Shown here piece by piece: positions 12,732 through 20,461 of a DNA stretch of 28,660 bases. Position 1 is the stretch's first letter. The number at the start of each line of letters is the position of its first letter. Position numbers and translations under genes: made by a program. Source of the DNA: a virus. The notes under the pieces were generated by a model, which was given only the letters and a program-made list of their open reading frames with translations, had not been told where the DNA came from and did not search any database. Location: IMG/VR virus record IMGVR_UViG_3300011269_000012, positions 1-28,660 of that record. The stretch is one strand, 5' to 3'.

Positions 12732-13664
12732 GTGCAGTTGCAGGACTACATCAACGACGTGCTTGAAATCGTGCACGACAGCACGAACAGTTCGTGGCCG
12801 CTCTCCCGCGTAATTTCCCGGATTAACGACGCCCGGATCGACGCGGCCCGCGACATGTGGTGTGTGCGGCAAAACGTCACTGGTATCCAAATTTTGCAGG
12901 GCAAGGAAATCTACGCGCTCAACGGCGCGATCGCGGGCGCGACAGTCACGGCCGGCGGATCGAACTACGGCGCGGGCTCGACGGTTGCGGTAACGTTCGC
13001 TGCGCCCCCGCCCGGTGGCGTGCAGGCCCTTGGGGCAGGAACTCTCGTTTCCGGGGCACTCACGTCAATCACGATGACGCAATGGGGGCAGGGCTATAAT
13101 GCGGTTCCGGCGGTGACGGTCGGTGGTACAGGATCGGGTGCGGCGGCGGCTGCGGTTCCGTTGTTCCAGGCCAATCCGCTGTCAACAATAATCGGTAACC
13201 CATTGTCAATTATAGGTATTTCGTACATATGGAATCAACAGCGGCGCTCGCTGTCCTACCTGCCGTTTCAGCTTTTTCAGGCATATGCGCGGGCATGGGC
13301 CACAACAACTTTTGTGCAGCCTCCGTCAGTTTACAACCAACACCAACAGGGGCAGCAAGTCTATATTCAGGCCCCGCCAGACCAGATGTACCTATCCGAG
13401 TGGGACGTATCCTTTTTGCCGGCCCCTCTCGTTGCAACAACAGATGTTGACACGCAGTTGGTCGATCCGTGGGACAAAGCGGTGCAGTTCAAGGCCGCGG
13501 CCTATTTGCTGTACAAGCATCAGAATTTTGGGCAGGTCGCAGCGCTTGAGGATCGCTACGCCCACCTCGTGCCCCACTTCATTACAACGTCGGCAGGCAT
13601 TCGTATTCCTAACCCGTACCACACGACGTTCGCGCGCAAGGTCAACAGAGCGTTCAATGGCTGA
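12732..13664 (+). CDS. Head-tail adaptor (P22 gp4-like) with inserted beta module, 310 aa
   Basis: GTG 12732 follows AGAAGGGAAGAGG. The N-terminal segment (LQDYINDVLEIVHDSTNSSW, RVISRINDARIDAARDMWCV) has the helical signature of P22 gp4/T7 gp11-type adaptors that bind under the portal (L.DYI...L.HD....W....V...IN.AR...A.D). The C-terminal segment (DTQLVDPWDKAVQFKAAAYL, LYKHQNFGQVAALEDRY) is the matching helical pair. Between them, residues about 67-143 are a foreign-looking Gly/Ala/Val-rich insert with GGSNYGAGS, PPPGGVQA, GQGYNAVPAVTVGG. That insert shares its motif, and 17 identical bases, with the 10838 gene. The stop overlaps the next ATG by eight bases. Confidence 0.72.
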   Translation: MQLQDYINDVLEIVHDSTNSSWPLSRVISRINDARIDAARDMWCVRQNVTGIQILQGKEIYALNGAIAGATVTAGGSNYGAGSTVAVTFAAPPPGGVQALGAGTLVSGALTSITMTQWGQGYNAVPAVTVGGTGSGAAAAAVPLFQANPLSTIIGNPLSIIGISYIWNQQRRSLSYLPFQLFQAYARAWATTTFVQPPSVYNQHQQGQQVYIQAPPDQMYLSEWDVSFLPAPLVATTDVDTQLVDPWDKAVQFKAAAYLLYKHQNFGQVAALEDRYAHLVPHFITTSAGIRIPNPYHTTFARKVNRAFNG

Positions 13665-14115
13665 CGTTCTTGCGATTGATGATGTCTTATCGCCCGTCAG
13701 TCCGATGGGGCTGCTCCCCGCTGACGAGCCTGATCTACAATCGAACTTTGCACGCAATAAGGACTGGATTGCTGGCGACTCCTCTAATTTCAATACTGAT
13801 TTAGGACTGCGTGAAACAGATTTTCGTAAATGGGTACAGCAAAATAATGTACCATTCCAATTTGATCCGGGGCCGCAGGACTATGACATGCGCGGGTTTT
13901 GGCAGGCTCTCATGTCAGGTGACCCACGCGCCGTTTCTGCGGTTGATCCTAACGACAGACGCCTACATTATCCAGACTACTGGAAAACGCCATACCACGA
14001 GACGTTTTCCAATGAAAGCCAATGGGCTGCACCGAATGCCCCTCGGTGGAACGACAAAGATCAACTTGTTGCGCCGGATGGCACTATTTTGTTTGACGAT
14101 AGGGCGGCAAGGTAA
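13657..14115 (+). CDS. Conserved phage structural protein (YDMRGFW type), 152 aa
   Basis: ATG 13657 lies eight bases inside the end of the adaptor gene. The N-terminus MADVLAIDDVLSP nearly repeats that of the gene at 21877 (MPDVLAQDDVLS). The rest carries a pattern I recognise from many podovirus and prophage structural regions: FRKWVQQNNVPFQFDPGPQD, YDMRGFWQALMSG, LHYPDYWKTPYHETFSNESQ and a final W..(K)DQLVAPDGTILFDDR. The family has no settled function; its position between adaptor and hub suggests a virion or assembly protein. It shares one base with the next start (TAATG). Confidence 0.7.
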   Translation: MADVLAIDDVLSPVSPMGLLPADEPDLQSNFARNKDWIAGDSSNFNTDLGLRETDFRKWVQQNNVPFQFDPGPQDYDMRGFWQALMSGDPRAVSAVDPNDRRLHYPDYWKTPYHETFSNESQWAAPNAPRWNDKDQLVAPDGTILFDDRAAR

Positions 14116-15896
14116 TGGGCCTCTCTCCACAATCATTTCGACAGTCGTCCCAGGTTGGGAACTCTAAATTTATTCTGTTTCAGCAATTCGAGAAAATGAA
14201 TACGAAGGTTGCTCGCCAAAATCTCTCAGAGAAAGAGGTGGCGTGGATGGAAAACCTACAACCAATTGCGCCGAATGATTTGCAGACAGTTCCGGCTCCG
14301 GCTTCACAGTTAGCCAATTTCCCAATTCAGACTATATCACGACAATTTCCTGCTAATATAGGTGGCGTCGATTATATTATATTGTGCTTTGTCTCCGGTG
14401 GTATTGCCGCTGTCAATGCCGGCACAGGAGCCCAAACAGCATTCGCCCCTAATGGAACATTTTCTGCAAAACCAGACATAGTTTTGTTCGCGTCCAAGCG
14501 CATTTTGATCATGGACGCAACCGGAGGCTATGCGACCTGGGACGGCACTTTATTCGTCAAGTCCGGCGGCATTTCGCCGAATATCAACGTCACAAATGGA
14601 GGATCAGGTTATGGCGCACCCCCCGCAGTCAGCTTTACCGGAGGCGCAGGCGGAAACGCCGGAGGTGCAACGGCTACGGCAGTCCTTTCGGGAGGCTCAG
14701 TTGTCGCGGTTAATCTCACAAATTCAGGAACTGGAAATGCGGCAGGCGCGGCAATTGTGGTTGTTTTCACGGGGGCTAACACAACACCCGCAACCGCAAC
14801 CGTCGTTGTCTGGCCGCAGGTCACCGGCACCACCATAACCGTATTCGCGGGGCGCGTGTGGTGGGCTAACGGTCGTATTCTCAATTTCACTGGCACGGGA
14901 ACGTCAACAGGTCAGACATTCGATGACATCAACCCCGCCGACGCGGCCGGATCAACCACAATTACTGACGCGGATTTGGTGCATTCCATCACCGGACTGC
15001 GCGCGCTTAACAACTTCCTGTACATTTTTGGAGATCAGAGCATTAAACAAATCGGCTCAATTACCGTATCTGCCTCAATCACACTCTTTACTATACTTAC
15101 GCTTTCTTCGGATGTTGGAACATCATTCCTGATGTCAATTCAGTCGTATAATCGTATTGTCTTGATCGCAAATAAACAAGGTGTGTACGGTATATTCGGC
15201 GCAACGGTGCAAAAGATATCTGACGATCTTGACGGAATTTTTCAGTTGACTGATTTTAGTTTGGAACCAAGCGCCGCGCTCAATGATTTGTCGAATATTC
15301 ACTGTTACCTACTTTTGCTGAAGTATAACGATCCGACGCTAGGCGCTCGCTCAATTATCGTTGTGTTCCAGCAAAACAAATGGTTTGTCGTTTCGCAAGG
15401 CGCGCTGTTGTCTATTTGCTCCGTACCTCTGGCCTCGACAACGCAGGTCGAGACTTTCGGATCGTCTGGTGGCGATGTAACGCAGTTGCTTGCCAACAAG
15501 GCTGTGGCTGTTCCGATTTTGCTGATCACTTCGCTAACGCCACACGGAAATTTGGTGACGGCGAAGAAAGCCGTAACGTCTGGTATTGCGGTGACAACGC
15601 AAACGGCGCAAAACCTTACGATGTCTCTGGACACAGAAAACGGATCGAACGCATATATTTTCGTCGCGGTCTCTCTCATCACATGGGTAAATAATAATGG
15701 TCAGATTGTGCAGTTTCTAAATAGTTTGTCTGCAAACTTCAATTTCGTAACTGGCGGTTTTAAGTTCCCTTATCAGGACACGGAAGGATACGGAAAATTC
15801 ATCGGTAATACCGTGCAAGGAAGTGTCTTAGGTCTATCAATTAATGCGATAGCCGACGAATACAACGACGCAGATTTGTGGGGAACGTCGCCATGA
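14115..15896 (+). CDS. Tail hub / stabilisation protein (P22 gp10-like) with beta insert, 593 aa
   Basis: Probably forms the nozzle below the adaptor that plugs the packaged head. The N-terminus (SEKEVAWMENLQPIAPNDLQ then TVPAP) and the series of short blades fit the gp10-type beta-propeller: FASKRILIMDATGGYATWDG, FAGRVWWANGRILNF, LRALNNFLYIFGDQSIKQIG, YNRIVLIANKQGVYGIFGAT, QQNKWFVV. Residues about 156-232 differ: INVTNGGSGYGAPPAVSFTG followed by a Gly/Ala/Thr/Val-rich stretch, a copy of the GSGY module also seen in the 10838 and 12732 proteins. The length is above the usual gp10 size partly because of this insert. ATGA overlap with the next gene. Confidence 0.68.
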   Translation: MGLSPQSFRQSSQVGNSKFILFQQFEKMNTKVARQNLSEKEVAWMENLQPIAPNDLQTVPAPASQLANFPIQTISRQFPANIGGVDYIILCFVSGGIAAVNAGTGAQTAFAPNGTFSAKPDIVLFASKRILIMDATGGYATWDGTLFVKSGGISPNINVTNGGSGYGAPPAVSFTGGAGGNAGGATATAVLSGGSVVAVNLTNSGTGNAAGAAIVVVFTGANTTPATATVVVWPQVTGTTITVFAGRVWWANGRILNFTGTGTSTGQTFDDINPADAAGSTTITDADLVHSITGLRALNNFLYIFGDQSIKQIGSITVSASITLFTILTLSSDVGTSFLMSIQSYNRIVLIANKQGVYGIFGATVQKISDDLDGIFQLTDFSLEPSAALNDLSNIHCYLLLLKYNDPTLGARSIIVVFQQNKWFVVSQGALLSICSVPLASTTQVETFGSSGGDVTQLLANKAVAVPILLITSLTPHGNLVTAKKAVTSGIAVTTQTAQNLTMSLDTENGSNAYIFVAVSLITWVNNNGQIVQFLNSLSANFNFVTGGFKFPYQDTEGYGKFIGNTVQGSVLGLSINAIADEYNDADLWGTSP

Positions 15897-16231
15897 CCGG
15901 AAACTTGCAGAATTCGTTAATCCTGGCGTTCAATACGATTTCGACAACGCCGATTACGGTTATCGGCATAAATGCCGGACGCGGCAAGATCACGTTTCAC
16001 AATCCTGGAACGGTCGATATTGTCGTGTTCCCTCTCACCGTTTTGCTAGGGACTCCCGGCGGCGGTAGTGTTGCCCTAGTTCCAACAATATCGGCCCTCG
16101 GTGGCGGTTTCCGCGTGTTTGCGAACGGCGGCCAAATAGTTCTTTCAGGTCAAGCGGCCAAACAGGGATTTCAGGCCCTTTCGGTTAGTGCTTCCGGAAA
16201 TCCGCTGACGATTATGGAGGAATCGCAATGA
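15893..16231 (+). CDS. Small beta-sandwich tail protein, 112 aa
   Basis: ATG 15893 overlaps the preceding stop (ATGA). The protein is almost all beta strand: TPITVIGINAGRGKITFHNP, VDIVVFPLTVLLG, VALVPTISALGGGFRVFANG and a final PLTIMEES. The layout (VI..N.GR..I...NPG, then G..L.PGG.F, then a terminal L.V.E) is a small domain common near phage tail-fibre genes. The exported protein at 26287 has the same layout (LVGANPGRKSIQI, ALTP, GFQL, LVLEY), so the two may be diverged paralogues. It overlaps the signal-peptide fibre gene by ATGA. Confidence 0.62.
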   Translation: MTGNLQNSLILAFNTISTTPITVIGINAGRGKITFHNPGTVDIVVFPLTVLLGTPGGGSVALVPTISALGGGFRVFANGGQIVLSGQAAKQGFQALSVSASGNPLTIMEESQ

Positions 16232-17385
16232 AACGGCTGTTCCTGGCGCTTCTTTTCAGTCTCATCACCAACGCTGCCCTCGCGCAAAATCCGACGTGCC
16301 CAACGCGACCCGTTGGAGACAACTCCAATGCGTGTGCATCCACAGCTTTCGTTTCTGGGGGCGGTGCCATCGCAGCGCCGGGAGTGTTCACCAACACTCA
16401 ACAAAACGACCTTTCGACGTTTCTTCTAAATGGGATTAGCCCATCGACGGAATTCTCAACGCATCAGGGCGGCAACTTCGCAACGGAGGCACTGGCGGCT
16501 GGCGTTCTCGTTCCAAACACCTCGACGGTTTATCAGGTCAATGGAATTGCCAGCTATGTAAAATCCAATGCCGCCCAGGTCAGCACGGGCGGTTATGTAG
16601 GGGGCTACTTCTCATCTTTCGCCAATGCCAACAACGCCAATATGTTTGGCATCAATGCTGCGGTGGGAGATTTTGCCAGCTTAAGCGGCGTGAAATTACA
16701 AAACGAGTTGGACTTCAACGTCAACAATACCGGAACTGTCGTTACCGGAATCAGTATGCAGATGAGCGGTACCGCTCAATCTACATCCGCTACCGCTTTG
16801 GCATGTCAAACGCCAGCCAGCGCCGGGAAAATCTGGTCTACTTGTTTGTTTTCTGCCGATGGCGCAGTAACCAGAGGCGCATATCTTGGAACCAACGGCA
16901 CCGCGAACAGCGTGCCATCGCAACAATTGCAATTTGGGGGCAGGGATGCCGGCGGCACGATTCGCACATCAACGATTAACGGTGATCTTAACGGTGTGTT
17001 GCAATTCAATGGTGGTGCCCTGGCTGTTGCCAGCGGCGGAACCGGAGACACCGGCACGGCATGGACAGCTTTCACGCCGTCGCTCGTCTGCGGAACGGCA
17101 ACATTTACGGTTAACTCCGCGCGTTTCAAGACAATGGGGAAAACGACGTGGTCTCAAATAGATTTCACCATAACAGCAATCGGAACATGCACGCGCCCGG
17201 TCGCTTTCACGACACCGAATACGGTCAACTCTACGGCATTTCTGGCCGGTACAAACACGGCGACTAACAAGGGTGTTGGATGCGTCGTTTTTAATCCAAC
17301 GACGGCCAACTGTGACAAGGCTGACGCAACGAATTGGTTGGTAAATGACCGTGCAATTGCGTCCGGAGTATATGAGAACCAATGA
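16228..17385 (+). CDS. Tail-fibre-like protein with Sec signal peptide, 385 aa
   Basis: ATG 16228 overlaps the upstream stop (ATGA); GGAGG lies just upstream. Residues 1-20 (MKRLFLALLFSLITNAALAQ) are a textbook Sec signal peptide with an ALA cleavage site. The mature N-terminus, PTCPTRPVGDNSNACASTAF, resembles the N..ATTAFV linker of many tail fibres, here with a Cys pair. A long beta-rich, Asn/Thr/Ala-rich shaft follows, then ALAVASGGTG and a C-terminal domain with WTAFTPSLVCG and four more cysteines. Fibre features with an export signal are odd, because virions assemble in the cytoplasm. Either the signal is vestigial from a host gene or the product is exported. Confidence 0.7.
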   Translation: MKRLFLALLFSLITNAALAQNPTCPTRPVGDNSNACASTAFVSGGGAIAAPGVFTNTQQNDLSTFLLNGISPSTEFSTHQGGNFATEALAAGVLVPNTSTVYQVNGIASYVKSNAAQVSTGGYVGGYFSSFANANNANMFGINAAVGDFASLSGVKLQNELDFNVNNTGTVVTGISMQMSGTAQSTSATALACQTPASAGKIWSTCLFSADGAVTRGAYLGTNGTANSVPSQQLQFGGRDAGGTIRTSTINGDLNGVLQFNGGALAVASGGTGDTGTAWTAFTPSLVCGTATFTVNSARFKTMGKTTWSQIDFTITAIGTCTRPVAFTTPNTVNSTAFLAGTNTATNKGVGCVVFNPTTANCDKADATNWLVNDRAIASGVYENQ

Positions 17386-17735
17386 GCACTGAATTTTCCT
17401 TTAACCTTTTCCAATTCGGAGACGCTGCGGGAAGCGGCGAATTTCTTGTTGGTCATTTCCGGCAGCACCTTCGCTACAACGCCGTTCTCGCAGCCCGCAC
17501 GCCTGCGGTCCTGATACCGGAGTTCCCCATTCTCAACATGGAAGCCGGTCCGATTGGGCGTCGTGACTGGCTTGATTCCCATGAAAAGTGGCACGAACAA
17601 ATCCGACCGTACGCCAACGTTACGGGCATCAACCTATCCGAGGTCGATTTAGACAATGAGACTGCTTTCTATGACTGGTTGAATATCCACGCTGTGGAGC
17701 ACCAAGAATTAGATCAGGCATTCGGAGTTGGGTAA
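17382..17735 (+). CDS. Unknown conserved-type protein, 117 aa
   Basis: Coupled by ATGA to the fibre gene and by TAATG to the GNAT gene. The protein has a regular run of histidines and aromatics: FLVGHFRQHLRYNAVLAART, WLDSHEKWHEQIRPYANVTG, DWLNIHAVEHQELDQAFGVG. Repeated H..H and HxxxH spacing in helices could bind metal or simply pack a helical bundle. I have seen similar small proteins after phage tail genes but know no function. Confidence 0.62.
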   Translation: MSTEFSFNLFQFGDAAGSGEFLVGHFRQHLRYNAVLAARTPAVLIPEFPILNMEAGPIGRRDWLDSHEKWHEQIRPYANVTGINLSEVDLDNETAFYDWLNIHAVEHQELDQAFGVG

Positions 17736-18208
17736 TGCTGCAAGCGGTTCCAGACCTTGAGTTTGTGCGCTACCAGAAAGAAATATTTCCCGGCCCAAAA
17801 AGCGAGTTCGCGCGCCTGTTTGATTTACACGGCCGAGAGGTGCGTGGGAAACCGTTTAATCTTGACTTCAAACGGTATCATCAAATCGAATTCGAGAAGC
17901 GCCTTGTGTGGATCGTGGCGCGGTCAATAGAGACCGGAGCACCGCTCGGCTACGCCTGTTCGTCGTGGTGCCGCGATTTGAACTTTGACGAACGCGTGGC
18001 GTACGACGGTCTTTGGTTTGTGCAAAAGGAATTTCGCCGCTCGGGTGTCGGAAAGACGGTCAAGGTGATGTGTCACACGGAGTTGGCAAAAGCCGGTGTG
18101 GTGAGGATTTGTGACAGCATTAGGGGCGCGTACAATCACCCGACGTTGATGCAAGATATTGGCTTCGAGAAATGGGGAACAAGGTGGACTAAGAATGTCA
18201 ATATATGA
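17735..18208 (+). CDS. GNAT-family N-acetyltransferase, 157 aa
   Basis: ATG 17735 shares one base with the preceding stop. The fold signature is a GNAT: strand ARSIETGAPLGYACSSW, strand VAYDGLWFVQKEFRRSGVGK with the acetyl-CoA loop R-R-S-G-V-G-K after beta4 (residues about 99-105), then helix VKVMCHTELAKAGV, strand ICDSI, and a terminal GFEKWGTRWTKN. Length is normal. Substrate unknown. GNATs of this kind are common in phage tail/late operons, where they may modify a virion or host protein. The last 14 bases overlap the HNH gene. Confidence 0.8.
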   Translation: MLQAVPDLEFVRYQKEIFPGPKSEFARLFDLHGREVRGKPFNLDFKRYHQIEFEKRLVWIVARSIETGAPLGYACSSWCRDLNFDERVAYDGLWFVQKEFRRSGVGKTVKVMCHTELAKAGVVRICDSIRGAYNHPTLMQDIGFEKWGTRWTKNVNI

Positions 18209-18476
18209 ATACGTCACAGTGGACGGAAAATTAAAACGGTGGCGGAAGATATACCATCGCGTGAGGGAATTTAGGTGGAAAATTATTAAAGATCGTGGTT
18301 TCAAGTGCGAAAGATGCGGTTCTACACAAAAATTAGAAATGCACCACAAAACATACGAAAGAATATATTATGAATTACCGGAAGATGTCGAAATATTATG
18401 TCGAAGCTGCCACAAGAAACATCATAGATTGCTAAGGCAGTACCAGCGTTGGCGCACATCAGAGTTGCATTTATGA
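18195..18476 (+). CDS. HNH endonuclease-like protein, 93 aa
   Basis: ATG 18195 has AAGGTGGA about six bases upstream; the earlier in-frame start lies deep in the GNAT gene. The motif is C38-x2-C41, then LEMHHKTYER (H50, H51), then LCRSCHKKHHR (C69-x2-C72-H73, H76/H77). This is the zinc-stabilised HNH fold with the double His at the catalytic strand; the middle position that is Asn in classical members is not obvious. Codons are AT-rich (ATA, AAA, AGA, TTA) unlike the neighbours, pointing to recent acquisition. It could be a free-standing homing endonuclease or a packaging cofactor; small HNH proteins help TerL in several phages. Confidence 0.8.
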   Translation: MSIYEYVTVDGKLKRWRKIYHRVREFRWKIIKDRGFKCERCGSTQKLEMHHKTYERIYYELPEDVEILCRSCHKKHHRLLRQYQRWRTSELHL

Positions 18477-18477
18477 C

Positions 18478-18503
18478 ATTGCTTTCAAAGCAATTTGTTG
18501 TTT
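18478..18503 (+). terminator. Intrinsic terminator candidate after the HNH gene
   Basis: ATTGCTTT (18478-18485) and AAAGCAAT (18487-18494) are exact complements around one base; a realistic hairpin is six pairs with a five-base loop. TTGTTGTTT follows. The stem is short and AT-rich, so read-through is expected. It closes the AT-rich HNH segment and may have come with it. Confidence 0.5.
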
Positions 18504-18548
18504 ACCTCCGCCGAAGGCGCAGGACCAGCCGGATACCGGAGGAACATC

Positions 18549-18839
18549 ATGGGAACATTGCTACCGCCGTCGCAGTACGATCACCCGCCGACTATTCCGG
18601 TGATTGAGCAGGTCATGCAGTGGAACGAATTGCAGAAATCGCCTTGTCGGTCGTGGTTTGACCGGAATGGATTTTCACAAGCGTCGGGGGCGGGCGGCGG
18701 GGGCTGCGCTTTTCTCAAGGACGGCAAGTGCTACGTATTCCGGCTCGACATGCCCGATATCGCCCGGCACGAACTGGCGCACTGTAATGGCTGGCCTAAT
18801 GATCATCCCGGTGGTTATTATGAGCGTGTGTTGAGGTGA
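18549..18839 (+). CDS. Putative zinc metallopeptidase (HExxH), 96 aa
   Basis: ATG 18549 is preceded by CCGGAGGAACATC, a strong site; an earlier in-frame start at 18495 lies on the terminator. The protein ends with ARHELAHCNGWPNDHPGG: H74-E75-x2-H78 is the zincin core, followed by G81 and D85/H86 as candidates for the third ligand. The spacing to H86 is two residues longer than in true metzincins (HExxHxxGxxH), so it is a related but different type. C33, C53 and C61 lie upstream around a glycine-rich loop. Proteins ending in HELAHCNGW occur in other phages, but the substrate is unknown. No signal peptide. Confidence 0.65.
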   Translation: MGTLLPPSQYDHPPTIPVIEQVMQWNELQKSPCRSWFDRNGFSQASGAGGGGCAFLKDGKCYVFRLDMPDIARHELAHCNGWPNDHPGGYYERVLR

Positions 18840-18843
18840 TCAG

Positions 18844-20433
18844 ATGAATGAATTCCTGCCCCGCTTCGTTTGGAAACTTCTCCGCAACGCCAACTTCGGA
18901 GACGGAGGGGGCGATGGGGGAGGCGATGGCGGTGGTGGGGAGGGCGGGCAAGGGGATTCCGGTGGCAGCGAAGGCGATGCTACCGGCGGAACGGCTGGCG
19001 GAACGGCGGGGGAAGGTGGCAGCACTGGAGCTGGCGGTGGAGCATCAGAAGGCGGTGCGAGTGGCGCGGGAGGTGGCGGGCCGGGCGAGGGCACCGAAGG
19101 GGGAGCAAGCACGGGAGCTGGCGCACCGGGGATGAGCGCTGCGGAGGGGTTTAGCGGCGCTGCCGCCCCTGGATTTGGTGGCACGCCCGGCGGCTTTGGT
19201 GCCGGTGCCACGGGCATTACGGAAGCAACCGGCGGCCAACCCGGCGCAGCCGCTATGGGCGGCCTTGGTACCTCGGCAGTCGGCTTTGACGCCGGATTGG
19301 GTGGCTTTACGGGCGGATTTGGGGGGCCGGGCGGATTTGGCGATCCTTCGGGTTTTGGCGGGTCGCCAACAGCTACGGGCGGCATATCGTCGGCGGGCGG
19401 ATTCGATTTTAGTGGTACGGAAGCAGAAACCGCCGGTATGGGCATAACTGGCGCGGCCGCTCAGGGATTCGAGGCCCCCGGTGGCAGTAGTGCGCCAGAT
19501 AGTTTCGGATTCAGCACGGGGGGGTTTACTTTCGGGGATGCGCCCGGTGTGGGGCCGCAGGGGGAGATTGCCGATGTTGGTGCCCCCCAAACAACGCCAG
19601 GTGGTTTACCGCAAGCGACAGCTCTAGACCTCGAACAACTTGCAAACCCCGGGAGGGGTGATCAACCAGGGCTTACACCAGGTACGCAGAGCGTTCTCGG
19701 CAATCCGCCATCGGGCATAGAACAGGGGACACATACGGGTGTCGGACCGGGCGCGGTAGGCGGTATTTCTCTTGGCGGTACCGCACCGGGAACGGACTTC
19801 GGCGGTGGCATAACAGGCGCCGGGTTAGGTGTTTCGGGTGGTGGTGGCGGGGGTGGTGGTAATTTTGGTGTTCCGATTGGAACGGGTGGTGGCGGCGGCG
19901 GCGGTGGTGGCGGCGGCCTCACGCCACCTTTTGGCACTCCGGGCCTTGCCGGTACTCCCGGCATAATTGACGTTCTGTCGCCGGGCGGGGGCGATATTTT
20001 GAGCTTAGGTGGCGGAGCCGGAGGTCTACCGGGCGACGTTGCTGGCGGAACTGGAATCGGGGGAACCAACCTGACTGCGGAACAAGCTTTGGCTGAGGCC
20101 AGTGGTGCAGTAGGTGGCGGCAATAATTTTTTTAACGACCTTGCCTCACGTCTTGGTTTGACTGGAGCTGGCGGGACTGGCGGCTTAGGAGTGGGCGGTG
20201 CCTTTGGGGGCCTTGCTGGCGGCGGGTTTGCAGATTGGTTAGGTGGGCAAGGTCTGACGCCCGACCAAATAGCTGCTATGACGCAAGCGCAGGACAGCCT
20301 ACTTGCCCAATGGGCACAGATAATTCCGCCATCCGACCCACGTTGGCCGCAGGTTTTGGCGCTCGTGCAACAGCAAACGATGCAACAAACAGGCGGTCAA
20401 TCCGGCGGCGGGGTTCCAGGTTTGGCAGCGTGA
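18844..20433 (+). CDS. Very glycine-rich protein, ejection/internal virion candidate, 529 aa
   Basis: ATG 18844 has GGTGATC upstream. After a short aromatic/basic N-terminus (MNEFLPRFVWKLLRNANFGD) the protein is dominated by Gly, with Ala, Thr, Pro, Phe and acidic residues and almost no Lys or Cys. Two poly-glycine tracts of 8 and 11 residues are coded by 19837-19860 and 19885-19917. The last 100 residues become helical (EQALAEASGAVGG, FADWLGGQGLTPDQIAAMTQ) and end with DSLLAQWAQIIPPSDPRWPQ. That end resembles the C-terminal half of the next gene (W....DARWPQIEAAIDQQ). Position after the tail block and before coiled-coil genes fits an ejection protein such as P22 gp7/gp20, but composition alone does not prove it. 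Confidence 0.6.
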   Translation: MNEFLPRFVWKLLRNANFGDGGGDGGGDGGGGEGGQGDSGGSEGDATGGTAGGTAGEGGSTGAGGGASEGGASGAGGGGPGEGTEGGASTGAGAPGMSAAEGFSGAAAPGFGGTPGGFGAGATGITEATGGQPGAAAMGGLGTSAVGFDAGLGGFTGGFGGPGGFGDPSGFGGSPTATGGISSAGGFDFSGTEAETAGMGITGAAAQGFEAPGGSSAPDSFGFSTGGFTFGDAPGVGPQGEIADVGAPQTTPGGLPQATALDLEQLANPGRGDQPGLTPGTQSVLGNPPSGIEQGTHTGVGPGAVGGISLGGTAPGTDFGGGITGAGLGVSGGGGGGGGNFGVPIGTGGGGGGGGGGGLTPPFGTPGLAGTPGIIDVLSPGGGDILSLGGGAGGLPGDVAGGTGIGGTNLTAEQALAEASGAVGGGNNFFNDLASRLGLTGAGGTGGLGVGGAFGGLAGGGFADWLGGQGLTPDQIAAMTQAQDSLLAQWAQIIPPSDPRWPQVLALVQQQTMQQTGGQSGGGVPGLAA

Positions 20434-20461
20434 TCATGTTATCGAGAAAGGAGGTGCTGAT

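Noticed and set aside
13285-13656. Upstream extension of the 13657 gene to an in-frame start at 13285
   Set aside because: The added residues are Arg/Ser/Cys-rich and overlap the adaptor gene throughout; the ATG at 13657 gives the conserved-looking N-terminus MADVLAIDDVL.
18840-20123. Long proline-rich leftward ORFs opposite the glycine-rich gene
   Set aside because: Proline is the antisense reading of glycine codons (GGN/NCC); the ORFs have no independent support.
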